This document shows, piece by piece, positions 1 to 8,238 of a DNA stretch of 12,161 bases. A program made the position numbers and the translations under genes. Every line of letters starts with the position of its first letter. The first letter of the stretch is position 1. The stretch is taken from NCBI GenBank assembly GCA_900544475.1, contig UQVU01000048.1, positions 1-12,161 of the forward strand, written 5' to 3'. Origin of the DNA: an uncultured Butyricicoccus sp. (GTDB taxonomy: Bacteria > Bacillota > Clostridia > Oscillospirales > Butyricicoccaceae). Under the pieces are notes generated by a model that was not told the DNA's origin, made no database searches, and saw nothing but the letters and a program-made list of their open reading frames with translations.

Positions 1-850
1 GGTTGAACTTGTTGCAGAACCGCTCCCGGCCGTCGCCGCGGGCGATGTAGGTGTCGCGCTGCCGCTGGTCGATGAGGTTGCCGTCGCCGTCCGTCTCGTC
101 GCTGTATTCGATCTCGACGCGCGCCCCGTCCGGAAGCCCCGAGAAATGAGCCTCCAGCCAGCCGGTGACGACCTTGCCGAAGTCGATCCGCCATACGCCG
201 GGTGCCGCCTCGTCCAGCACGCGGGCGGTCAGCCGCTCCTGGATGCGGTCGGGCTCGACCATTTGCGGCGTCGCCCGGTGCCCGGGCTTCCGGGCTGTGA
301 TTACCGGCTGCCATGCCAGCGCGTCCAGGTCGGAGGGGGACATCGAGCGCGGGTTGCGCCGGGCGTCGATCTCTTCGCCTCCGAAGTCGAGGGCGTTCCA
401 CGACCCCGTGTCGCGGTAGCCGCTCAGCGCGGCACGCCATGCGGTGTCCGTGCGGCAGGCGGTCTGCCCGGTGTTTGCGGTGCCTATGTCCAGCTGTGCC
501 CGCACAAGCGGTTCGGTGTAGGGTTCGTCGGGCTGCCAGCGTCCGAACGTGCCGCGCTTGTACCAACCCTGCCCGAGCCAAATCACCAGCTCGTTGTCGC
601 CTTCGAGCAGGTAGGGACTGACATCGTAGGTCACCCACAGCGAGCGTTTGTCGAGCTGCGAGAGGGCGGGGGCGAGGCAGGCGTCGCCGACTTTGCGGCC
701 GTTGACCCATATTTCGTGGTATCCCAGCGAATTGACGTGCAGCAACGCTTCGTCTCCGCATGCCGGGAGGGTGAATGCCCGGCGCAGGAGCACGGCCGTG
801 GCGCCCGATTCCGCGCAGCCGATGAATTCACCCGAGACGGATGCCGGGTC
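1..850 (-). other. Alpha-L-rhamnosidase (GH78) N-terminal region, partial, joined to the glutamate synthase frame
   Basis: Translated in the frame of the upstream synthase, this part gives FIGCAESGA, LLHVNSLGYHEIWVNGRKVG, QLDKRSLWVTYDV, ELVIWLGQGWYKRGTFGRW, PQMVEPDRIQE, DFGKVVTGWLEA, YSDETDGDGN and QRQRDTYIARG. That order matches the Bac_rhamnosid_N jelly-roll domain followed by the start of the concanavalin-like domain of GH78 enzymes; the catalytic barrel would lie beyond the left edge. No start codon with a ribosome binding site and no signal peptide was seen near the join. The tone resembles Bacteroidales GH78 proteins, which is a recollection and not a search. Two of about eleven Ile codons are ATA (485-487, 710-712); none was seen in glnA or amtB. 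This is consistent with a different source for this stretch. Confidence 0.8.
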
Positions 851-2311
851 GGTCAGGCCGATGCCGCGCAGCATCAGGCGGTTGCCGCGGAGCGCTTCGA
901 TGGAGTTGATGCCCATGCCGCCCATCATTTCCTTCAGCTCGTGGTCCCACGCGGTGACGAGGTTGATGAGGCGCTGCGAGCCGATATCCGGGTTGAGGCG
1001 CTTTACGAGGTCGGGACGCTGAGTCGCGATGCCCCAGTTGCACTTGCCGGTCTGGCAGGTGCGGCACAGGTGGCAGCCCATCGCGAGCAGGGCGCTGGTC
1101 GCGATGTAGCAGGCGTCCGCGCCGAGCGCGATGGCTTTCAGCAGGTCTGCGGAGTTGCGGATGGAACCGCCGACAACGACCGAGACCTGATCGCGGATGC
1201 CCTCGTCGCGCAGACGCTGGTCGACAGCCGCGAGCGCAAGCTCAATCGGGATGCCGACGTTGTCGCGGATGCGGGTCGGAGCCGCGCCCGTACCGCCGCG
1301 GTAGCCGTCGATGCAGATGACGTCCGCGCCCGAGCGGGCCACGCCCGAGGCGATTGCCGCAACGTTATGTACGGCCGCAATCTTGACCATGACCGGCTTT
1401 TTGTACTCGGTCGCCTCTTTCAGCGAGAATACCAGCTGGCGCAGGTCCTCGATGGAGTAGATGTCGTGGTGGGGCGCCGGGGAAATGGCGTCCGTGCCCT
1501 CCGGGATCATACGGGTCTTGGAGATGTCCGGACCGACCTTGAGGCCCGGCAGATGGCCGCCGATGCCCGGCTTTGCGCCCTGACCCATCTTGATCTCGAT
1601 AGCGGCGCCGGCTTCGAGGTAGTCCTTGTGTACGCCGAAGCGGCCGGACGCGACCTGAACGATGGTGTGCGGGCCGTACTGGTAGAAGTCTTTGTGCAGG
1701 CCGCCCTCACCGGTATTATAATAGGTGCCGAGTGCGCAGGCCGCGCGGGCGAGGGAAGCGTGGGCGTTGTAGGAGATGGAGCCGTAGCTCATCGCGGAGA
1801 ACATGATGGGAACGTTCAGCTCAAGCTGCGGCGTCATGTTCGGAACGAGGTTGCCGTCCTTGTCGCGCTCGATCTTGCCCGGCTTCTTGCCGAGGAAGGT
1901 CTTGGTCTCCATCGGCTCACGCAGCGGGTCGATGGAGGGGTTGGTAACCTGAGAAGCGTTGATGAGGATTTTGTCCCAGTAGATCGGGTACGGCTCCGGG
2001 TTGCCCATCGAGGAGAGCAGCACGCCGCCCGAGCCTGCCTGACGGTAGACCTCGGAGATGGCCTTGCCGGTCCAGTTCGCGTTCTCCTTGAAGGTGTGGT
2101 CGGTCTTTACGACCTTGAGCGCACGGGTCGGGCAGAGCGATACGCAGCGGTGGCAGGCGACGCACTTGGACTCGTCGACCTGCATCTTCTGAAATTCCGG
2201 GTCGTAAAAATGTACTTCGTTGGCGCACTGACGCTCGCAGGCGCGGCAGCAGATGCAGCGGTCGTAATTGCGGACGACCTCATACTGCGGATATAAGAAA
2301 TCAATAGCCAT
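1..2311 (-). CDS. gltB: Glutamate synthase ferredoxin/FMN subunit, fused in frame to the N-terminal part of an alpha-L-rhamnosidase; runs off left edge
   Basis: The frame is open from ATG 2311 to position 1. Residues 1-488 are the synthase subunit that would make glutamate from 2-oxoglutarate and ammonia supplied by the upstream amidotransferase. Two [4Fe-4S] motifs sit at C19/C22/C25/C29 and C50/C53/C56/C60. An FMN/TIM-barrel domain follows, with KMGQGAKPGIGGHLPG, SPAPHHDIYS, GGTGAAP and GGSIRNSADLLKAIALGADA, then a cysteine cluster (MGCHLCRTCQTGKCNWGIAT) and the usual C-terminal LRGNRLMLRGIGL. A family member normally stops about 20 residues later. Here, from about residue 489 (position 850 downward), the same frame becomes GH78 rhamnosidase sequence. 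The start is fixed by GGAGGG at 2320-2325 and by the 1-nt TAATG overlap with the amidotransferase gene, which implies translational coupling. The synthase identity is very clear. Whether one fused protein exists is doubtful. Confidence 0.85.
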   Translation of the reverse strand, partial: MAIDFLYPQYEVVRNYDRCICCRACERQCANEVHFYDPEFQKMQVDESKCVACHRCVSLCPTRALKVVKTDHTFKENANWTGKAISEVYRQAGSGGVLLSSMGNPEPYPIYWDKILINASQVTNPSIDPLREPMETKTFLGKKPGKIERDKDGNLVPNMTPQLELNVPIMFSAMSYGSISYNAHASLARAACALGTYYNTGEGGLHKDFYQYGPHTIVQVASGRFGVHKDYLEAGAAIEIKMGQGAKPGIGGHLPGLKVGPDISKTRMIPEGTDAISPAPHHDIYSIEDLRQLVFSLKEATEYKKPVMVKIAAVHNVAAIASGVARSGADVICIDGYRGGTGAAPTRIRDNVGIPIELALAAVDQRLRDEGIRDQVSVVVGGSIRNSADLLKAIALGADACYIATSALLAMGCHLCRTCQTGKCNWGIATQRPDLVKRLNPDIGSQRLINLVTAWDHELKEMMGGMGINSIEALRGNRLMLRGIGLTDPASVSGEFIGCAESGATAVLLRRAFTLPACGDEALLHVNSLGYHEIWVNGRKVGDACLAPALSQLDKRSLWVTYDVSPYLLEGDNELVIWLGQGWYKRGTFGRWQPDEPYTEPLVRAQLDIGTANTGQTACRTDTAWRAALSGYRDTGSWNALDFGGEEIDARRNPRSMSPSDLDALAWQPVITARKPGHRATPQMVEPDRIQERLTARVLDEAAPGVWRIDFGKVVTGWLEAHFSGLPDGARVEIEYSDETDGDGNLIDQRQRDTYIARGDGRERFCNKFN

Positions 2312-3408
2312 TACTTGTTCCCTCCGTCATTCAGGTTGACAATGACAGCCTCGCCGCCGCGGGGCGCCCAGATCTTATCCAGCTCGGGGGCAATGACGCG
2401 GATCGCGCATTCCTCGGAAGCGATGTACACGGTTTCGTCCTTCTCGCCTACGACCATGCTGCGCAGCTTGAGACGGTCGTTCAGCGCCATCAGGCCGCCG
2501 GTGTAGCCGACGAGGATGGAGAACGGGCCGGTGACCATGAGGGAGGCGAAGGCGTTGCGCAGATAGGTGAGGCGCTCGCGCTCGCGCGGCTCCTGCTTTT
2601 CGATGGTGGACCAGAAGGGAGCCGCGATAACGTTCGAGATTTCGGGGTAGGTGAGGCCCAGCTTGCGGCCGAGGTAGTCGATGATATAGGTGATGACCTC
2701 GGTGTCGGTCAGCAGGTCGCACGAGTAGCCGAACATCTCGATGAAGCGGCGGTTCGCGTCGTAAGAGGAAATCTCGCCGTTGTGGACGACCGTGGTATCG
2801 AGCAGCGCGAACGGATGTGCGCCGCCCCACCAGCCCGGGGTGTTGGTTGGATAGCGGCCGTGGCAGGTCCACGAGTAAGCCTCGTAGTTTTCGAGCATAT
2901 AATACTCTCCGACGTCCTCCGGGAAGCCGTTGGCCTTGAAAACGCCCATGTTCTTGCCGGAGGAGAAGATGTACGCGCCTTCGAGCGTGTGGTTGATGCG
3001 GATGACGAAGCGTGCGGTGAACTCGCGCTCGTCGAGCTGGCTTGCGGCGAGCTTGGTCGGCAGCGGGGTGACGAAATAACGCCAGATCATCGGCTCATCC
3101 GTGATGCGCGGATGCTGACGGGTCGGGATCTTGGACAGGTTTACGATGTCGAAGTGCTTTTCGATCTCGCGCTCGCACTCGTCCTTGGCCGCCTGCGTGT
3201 CGAAGAATACGTGGAACGCGTAGTAGTCGGCGTACTCGGGATAGATGCCGTAGCCGGCGAAACCGCCGCCCAGGCCGTTGGAACGATCGTGCATGGTGCG
3301 GATGGAGTCGATGATGCGGGTGCCGTTCTCGCGTGCGCCGTCCTTATGGAAGATGCCGGAGATCGCGCAGCCGGCGGGGATGCGGACTTGCCCTTCTTTT
3401 TGTAACAT
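2311..3408 (-). CDS. Glutamate synthase glutamine-amidotransferase (class II) subunit
   Basis: This 365-residue protein is the glutaminase half of a split, clostridial-type glutamate synthase: it hydrolyses glutamine and passes ammonia to the FMN subunit encoded next. The N-terminal MLQKEGQVRIPAGCAISGIF places the nucleophile at Cys14, so a short propeptide should be removed, as in other class II (Ntn) amidotransferases. Further family motifs are HDRSNGLGGGFAGYG (40-54), CHGRYPTNTPGWWGG, the oxyanion/substrate motif VHNGEISS, LTDTEVITY and the C-terminal ALNDRLKLRSMVVGE. The start is set by AAGGAGG about 8 nt upstream (3414-3422). The stop codon overlaps the next ATG (TAATG). It is the first gene of a minus-strand operon whose 5' leader carries the antitermination device at 3551-3624. 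Confidence 0.93.
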   Translation of the reverse strand: MLQKEGQVRIPAGCAISGIFHKDGARENGTRIIDSIRTMHDRSNGLGGGFAGYGIYPEYADYYAFHVFFDTQAAKDECEREIEKHFDIVNLSKIPTRQHPRITDEPMIWRYFVTPLPTKLAASQLDEREFTARFVIRINHTLEGAYIFSSGKNMGVFKANGFPEDVGEYYMLENYEAYSWTCHGRYPTNTPGWWGGAHPFALLDTTVVHNGEISSYDANRRFIEMFGYSCDLLTDTEVITYIIDYLGRKLGLTYPEISNVIAAPFWSTIEKQEPRERERLTYLRNAFASLMVTGPFSILVGYTGGLMALNDRLKLRSMVVGEKDETVYIASEECAIRVIAPELDKIWAPRGGEAVIVNLNDGGNK

Positions 3409-3452
3409 GGTGCTTCCTCCTTGTTTATGCGTATGTCTGCCCCTTCTCGGGA

Positions 3453-3494
3453 ACGATCCGGCGCGTTTCGCCCGGTGGGGATCGTATCGAAACG
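3453..3494 (-). promoter_or_regulatory. Interleaved complementary segments in gltB 5' UTR (pseudoknot or switch candidate)
   Basis: In the gltB transcript the order is CGTTTCG (3494-3488), ACGATCC (3485-3479), CGAAACG (3470-3464), GGATCGT (3459-3453). Segments 1 and 3 pair over 7 bp, and so do 2 and 4. The pairings cross, so they either form an H-type pseudoknot or are alternatives. The element lies downstream of the attenuator and about 45 nt before the start codon. I recognise no known RNA family, and chance is possible. Confidence 0.3.
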
Positions 3495-3550
3495 GGGATT
3501 GCCGTCAGTCAAGTTTATTTATGCTTGTATTTGCCGGCGAAAATTTAACA

Positions 3551-3618
3551 AAATAAAAAGGTGCTCGCCGCAGCTGAGGACGGGAAAGCCCAAATCCTCA
3601 GCTATGGCGAACACCTTT
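3551..3618 (-). terminator. Leader intrinsic terminator of the gltB operon
   Basis: On the minus strand, 3618-3606 (AAAGGTGTTCGCC) pairs with 3569-3557 (GGCGAGCACCTTT) with one G·U. After a 2x2 internal loop, AGCTGAGGA pairs with TCCTCAGCT over nine perfect pairs, closed by a 14-nt loop. A U-rich run (TTTTTATTT, 3559-3551) follows. It stands about 140 nt before the gltB start and would stop transcription before the coding region unless the upstream hairpin at 3607-3624 is held in place. Confidence 0.85.
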
Positions 3619-3624
3619 GTTCGC
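3607..3624 (-). promoter_or_regulatory. ANTAR-type antiterminator hairpin, gltB leader
   Basis: The minus strand reads GCGAAC-AAAGGT-GTTCGC, a perfect 6-bp stem with a hexaloop that has A at position 1 and G at position 4, the known recognition feature of ANTAR RNA-binding antiterminators. The loop and the 3' stem strand are also the 5' arm of the terminator at 3551-3618, so the two folds exclude each other. The hairpin begins at about the predicted transcription start. Confidence 0.75.
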
Positions 3625-3631
3625 TTTATAT

Positions 3632-3659
3632 TTTATAGCAGGGTATCGCTCTGCGTCAA
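3632..3659 (-). promoter_or_regulatory. Promoter of the gltB operon
   Basis: On the minus strand there is a -35 TTGACG (3659-3654), a 16-nt spacer and a -10 TATAAA (3637-3632). An overlapping TAAAAT at 3635-3630 gives an 18-nt spacer. Transcription would start at about 3625, right at the antiterminator hairpin. It looks like an ordinary vegetative sigma-factor promoter, so control is probably mostly by attenuation. Confidence 0.75.
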
Positions 3660-3779
3660 GCGGAAAGCGTACAAAAAACACGATTTTCGCAACTTGCATA
3701 AAAAACACCCGGCAGCCTTTGGAATTTTAAGTATCTCGCACCAAATCTTCAAAAAGAAAAAAAAGCGCTGCGGTTTCTC

Positions 3780-3808
3780 TTGACAAAGCCGGATGTGACG
3801 GCTATAAT
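3780..3808 (+). promoter_or_regulatory. Promoter of glnA, near-consensus
   Basis: A perfect TTGACA (3780-3785), a 17-nt spacer and a perfect TATAAT (3803-3808) predict a start near 3815. The spacer contains an inverted repeat, AGCCG (3787-3791) and CGGCT (3799-3803), 7 nt apart. An A-rich stretch (3750-3764) lies just upstream and could act as an UP element. A consensus promoter suggests strong initiation, with control exerted after initiation. Confidence 0.9.
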
Positions 3809-3819
3809 GCAAAGTGTAA

Positions 3820-3835
3820 ACAGCAAAGGCGCTGT
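3820..3835 (+). promoter_or_regulatory. ANTAR-type antiterminator hairpin, glnA leader
   Basis: ACAGC-AAAGGC-GCTGT is a 5-bp stem with a hexaloop that has A at position 1 and G at position 4 and a closing C-G pair. It begins about 5 nt after the predicted transcription start. Its loop and 3' strand (3827-3835) form part of the 5' arm of the terminator that follows, so formation of one fold prevents the other. Confidence 0.75.
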
Positions 3836-3870
3836 GGGCACAAAGTCCGCAGCGCCTGTTTTGTTTTATT
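3827..3870 (+). terminator. Leader intrinsic terminator of glnA
   Basis: A 13-bp stem pairs 3827-3839 with 3845-3857 (GGCGCTGTGGGC against GTCCGCAGCGCC, with two G·U pairs). It has a five-base ACAAA loop and a T-rich tail GTTTTGTTTTATT at 3858-3870. It lies 48 nt upstream of the glnA start codon, in its own leader, which is the expected place for an attenuator. Confidence 0.85.
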
Positions 3871-3917
3871 CAGTTTGTTTGCTATTAAAATTAACATATG
3901 TAAGGAGCGAACCATTC

Positions 3918-6002
<2,085 letters not shown>

Positions 6003-6037
6003 GAGCAGCAGTTACATTCGTTAGAAAATATTTTTCT

Positions 6038-6055
6038 ATACACAATGGCGTGTAT
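6038..6055 (+). promoter_or_regulatory. ANTAR-type antiterminator hairpin, glnA-amtB intergenic
   Basis: ATACAC-AATGGC-GTGTAT is a perfect 6-bp stem with a hexaloop that has A at position 1, G at position 4 and a closing C-G pair, as in the gltB and glnA leaders but with a different stem sequence. The 3' strand is reused in the terminator at 6045-6103. I found no convincing promoter between 6003 and 6037, so it probably acts on read-through from glnA. Confidence 0.72.
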
Positions 6056-6103
6056 TTCCCCTTGTTCCTTCGGGAGCGGGGGAGATACACGCCATAATTT
6101 TTT
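6045..6103 (+). terminator. Intercistronic intrinsic terminator/attenuator between glnA and amtB
   Basis: Eleven perfect pairs (6045-6055 with 6085-6095, ATGGCGTGTAT against ATACACGCCAT) extend through CCCC/GGGG, one bulge and GTTCC/GGAGC, and are capped by a stable C(UUCG)G tetraloop at 6069-6072. Six Ts follow at 6098-6103. The AGGGGG ribosome binding site of amtB starts directly after the T run. This is both the end of glnA transcripts and the gate to amtB. Confidence 0.88.
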
Positions 6104-6118
6104 AGGGGGTTTTACTCA

Positions 6119-7843
6119 ATGGACATTCTCGCTCTTGCGACATCGGTAGACGTCGGCTGGACGCTCGTTGCAGCGGCACTGGTATTCTTCATGCAGGCCG
6201 GCTTCGCGATGGTGGAAACAGGCTTCACCCGTGCGAAGAACGCCGGCAACATCATCATGAAAAACCTGATGGACTTCTCGCTCGGTACGCCGATTTTCTG
6301 GATTCTCGGCTTCGGCATCATGTTCGGCACGGTAAGCCCGTTCTTCGGCGGCTTTGATTTCCTTGCGGACGGCGTAGTCGGCGACGGCTACAACTGGACG
6401 ACGCTGATCTTCCAGACCGTGTTCTGCGCAACGGCCGCGACCATCGTTTCCGGCTCGATGGCAGAGCGCACCAAGTTCTCCGCATACTGCATCTACTCGA
6501 TGATCATTTCTGCGGTCATCTACCCGATTTCCGGTCACTGGATCTGGGGCGGCGGCTGGCTCGCACAGCTCGGCTTCCATGACTTTGCCGGTTCCACGGC
6601 GGTACATATGGTCGGCGGCGTTGCGGCATTTGTCGGCGCGGCTATCCTCGGTCCCCGTATCGGCAAGTACACCAAGGACGGCAAGGCGCGCGCTATCCCG
6701 GGCCACTCTCTGACGCTCGGCGCACTCGGCTGCTTCATCCTGTGGTTCTGCTGGTTCGGCTTCAACGGCGGCTCTACCGTTGCACTGTCCGGCGGCGGCG
6801 CGGAGGTCGCATCCCGCGTATTCGTTACCACTAACATGGCGGCGGCGGTCGCTACCGTAACCGTTATGTGCATCACCTGGATTCGCTACAAGAAGCCTGA
6901 TGTTTCCATGACGCTGAACGGCTCGCTCGCCGGTCTGGTCGCTATCACCGCAGGCTGTGACGTTGTCACCCCGATGGGTTCCGCGATCATCGGCATCTGC
7001 GCAGGCTTCGCAGTGGTATTCGGCATCGAGTTCGTAGACCAGAAGCTCAAGGTCGATGACCCGGTCGGCGCTGTCGGCGTACACTGCATCAACGGCGCAC
7101 TCGGCACCATCCTTACCGGCTTCTTCGCATACTACAACGGCACCGAGGCCCAGCCTCTCGGCGTGTTCTATGGCGGCGGCTTCCACTTCCTCGGCATCCA
7201 GCTCCTCGGCGTTGTCGCAGTCATTGCATGGGTCGCTATCACCATGACCATCGTATTCAACGTTATCAAGCACACCATCGGCCTGCGTGTATCCGAGGCT
7301 GAGGAGATCATGGGTCTCGACAAGCCGGAGCACGGCCTGTCCTCCGCTTATGCGGACTTTATGCCGGTCGTTCCGACCGTTCTGGGCACTCGTTCCGGCG
7401 AGGCGGCCGCAAAGATCAAGGACACCATTCCGGTAGCTGTCGAGAAGGCAGTTCCTGTTACCAAGGTCACGACCGAGGGCGCAGACCACAAGCTGAGCAA
7501 GGTCGTTATCATCACCAAGCAGTCCAAGTTTGAGGTGCTCAAGGAAGCGCTCGCGGACATCGGTGTATCCGGCATGACGGTCACGAACGTAATCGGCTGC
7601 GGCGTACAGAAGGGCGCGGCGGAGTATTACCGCGGCGCAGAGGTAGACGTTACCCTGCTGCCCAAGCTCAAGATGGAGGTCGTTGTTTCCAAGGTTCCGG
7701 TTGAAACCGTTGTTGAGACGGTCAAGAAGGTTCTGTACACCGGTCATATCGGTGACGGCAAGATCTTCGTCTACGACGTAGAAAACGTTATCAAGGTCCG
7801 CACCGGCGCAGAAGGCTTTGATGCCCTCCAGGACGACGAATAA
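6119..7843 (+). CDS. amtB: Ammonium transporter Amt with C-terminal PII (GlnB/GlnK-like) domain
   Basis: This 574-residue inner-membrane channel/transporter takes up ammonium. Residues 1 to about 400 are the Amt domain: MQAGFAMVETGFTRAKNAGN (25-44), FQT..SGSMAER (98-117), the family signature DFAGSTAVHMVGG (155-167), twin pore histidines H163 and H322 (VHCINGALGTILTG), and about 11 hydrophobic segments. After a linker, residues 461-574 form a complete PII domain: the VVIITKQSKFEVLKEAL strand/helix, a T-loop GCGVQKGAAEYYRGAE (493-508) with Y504 at the place of the uridylylated Tyr51 of GlnB, the B-loop TGHIGDGKIF (541-550) and RTGAEG near the end. PII normally plugs Amt in trans; here it is tethered. 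The start ATG 6119 follows AGGGGG (6104-6109). The gene is downstream of glnA behind an attenuator. Confidence 0.95.
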   Translation: MDILALATSVDVGWTLVAAALVFFMQAGFAMVETGFTRAKNAGNIIMKNLMDFSLGTPIFWILGFGIMFGTVSPFFGGFDFLADGVVGDGYNWTTLIFQTVFCATAATIVSGSMAERTKFSAYCIYSMIISAVIYPISGHWIWGGGWLAQLGFHDFAGSTAVHMVGGVAAFVGAAILGPRIGKYTKDGKARAIPGHSLTLGALGCFILWFCWFGFNGGSTVALSGGGAEVASRVFVTTNMAAAVATVTVMCITWIRYKKPDVSMTLNGSLAGLVAITAGCDVVTPMGSAIIGICAGFAVVFGIEFVDQKLKVDDPVGAVGVHCINGALGTILTGFFAYYNGTEAQPLGVFYGGGFHFLGIQLLGVVAVIAWVAITMTIVFNVIKHTIGLRVSEAEEIMGLDKPEHGLSSAYADFMPVVPTVLGTRSGEAAAKIKDTIPVAVEKAVPVTKVTTEGADHKLSKVVIITKQSKFEVLKEALADIGVSGMTVTNVIGCGVQKGAAEYYRGAEVDVTLLPKLKMEVVVSKVPVETVVETVKKVLYTGHIGDGKIFVYDVENVIKVRTGAEGFDALQDDE

Positions 7844-7862
7844 AAACTGTCAAAGAAGATAA

Positions 7863-7899
7863 AACAAAGCGGCAGGCGTGAAAACCTGCCGCTTTTGTT
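7863..7899. terminator. Bidirectional intrinsic terminator after amtB
   Basis: GCGGCAGG (7869-7876) pairs with CCTGCCGC (7885-7892) and is flanked by AACAAA and TTTTGTT, giving A-rich and T-rich sides for both strands. It lies between the convergent ends of amtB and the lipoprotein gene and can serve both. Confidence 0.9.
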
Positions 7900-7912
7900 C
7901 GTTCGAGTGTTT

Positions 7913-8236
7913 TTACGGATTTTCCTTATCACTTACTGCTTTACCTGCGTTTTTTGCGGCGTCGCCCATGTCGTCCATCGCGCCGCCGACCGCGTTTCCG
8001 ACGTCGTCCGCCGCGTTTTTAAGGTCGCCCGTCACGGTGCCGTCGCCTGCGGTTCCGTCCGGGCCCTGCGAGTTTACGTTGCCCTCGGGCGGCACGTTCG
8101 TGTTCGTGTCGGGGGCGGTTGCGTCGGGTTCGGTCTGGTTCTGCTGCGTGTCGGGCGTGTCTGTGCCGTTATTGCCGCAGGCGCTGAGACCGAGGGCGCA
8201 CAGCAGAGCAATGAGCAGAGTGCAAAGTGTTTTCAT
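7913..8236 (-). CDS. Small secreted lipoprotein of unknown function
   Basis: This 107-residue protein has a classic lipoprotein signal: a Lys2 N-region, a hydrophobic stretch and lipobox L17-S18-A19-C20, so Cys20 should be lipidated and the protein tethered outside the membrane. The mature part is Asp/Asn/Thr/Gly-rich and probably disordered. A C-terminal amphipathic stretch of Asp-, Ala- and Gly-rich repeats (LKNAADDVGNAVGG, then MDDMGDAAKNAGKA) resembles YtxH/apolipoprotein-like segments. I recognise no family. GAGGAGG (8246-8252) lies 9 nt before ATG 8236 but is buried in a hairpin. It follows the Gx-family gene by 51 nt without a clear promoter or terminator, so it may be the last gene of the apbE operon. 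No FMN-binding domain or ApbE flavinylation motif was seen. Confidence 0.8.
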   Translation of the reverse strand: MKTLCTLLIALLCALGLSACGNNGTDTPDTQQNQTEPDATAPDTNTNVPPEGNVNSQGPDGTAGDGTVTGDLKNAADDVGNAVGGAMDDMGDAAKNAGKAVSDKENP

Positions 8237-8238
8237 AG

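Noticed and set aside
146..2296. Long plus-strand open frame (716 codons) opposite the glutamate synthase/rhamnosidase gene
   Set aside because: Low-complexity Arg/Val/Asp/Gly-rich translation without domains; antisense shadow of GC3-rich coding sequence on the other strand.
3893..3903. Palindrome around ACATATGT before glnA as a GlnR or other operator
   Set aside because: It does not fit the GlnR consensus, is short and AT-rich, and lies next to the ribosome binding site where such sequence is common.
3780..3917. 46-residue N-terminal extension of glnA back to ATG 3780
   Set aside because: The stretch contains the perfect promoter and leader terminator, the family homology begins at MSTTN, and AAGGAG precedes ATG 3918.
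6021..6037. AT-rich inverted repeat TAGAAA/TTTCTA as a first ANTAR hairpin before amtB
   Set aside because: The loop is five to seven bases and lacks the A1/G4 pattern; it is probably simple AT-rich symmetry.
6116..7747. 543-codon minus-strand frame opposite amtB
   Set aside because: Composition typical of an antisense shadow; amtB on the plus strand is unambiguous.
7913..8236. Lipoprotein as a PplA-like flavinylated electron carrier for the adjacent ApbE
   Set aside because: Only 107 residues, mostly disordered, with no FMN-binding domain and no clear flavinylation motif.
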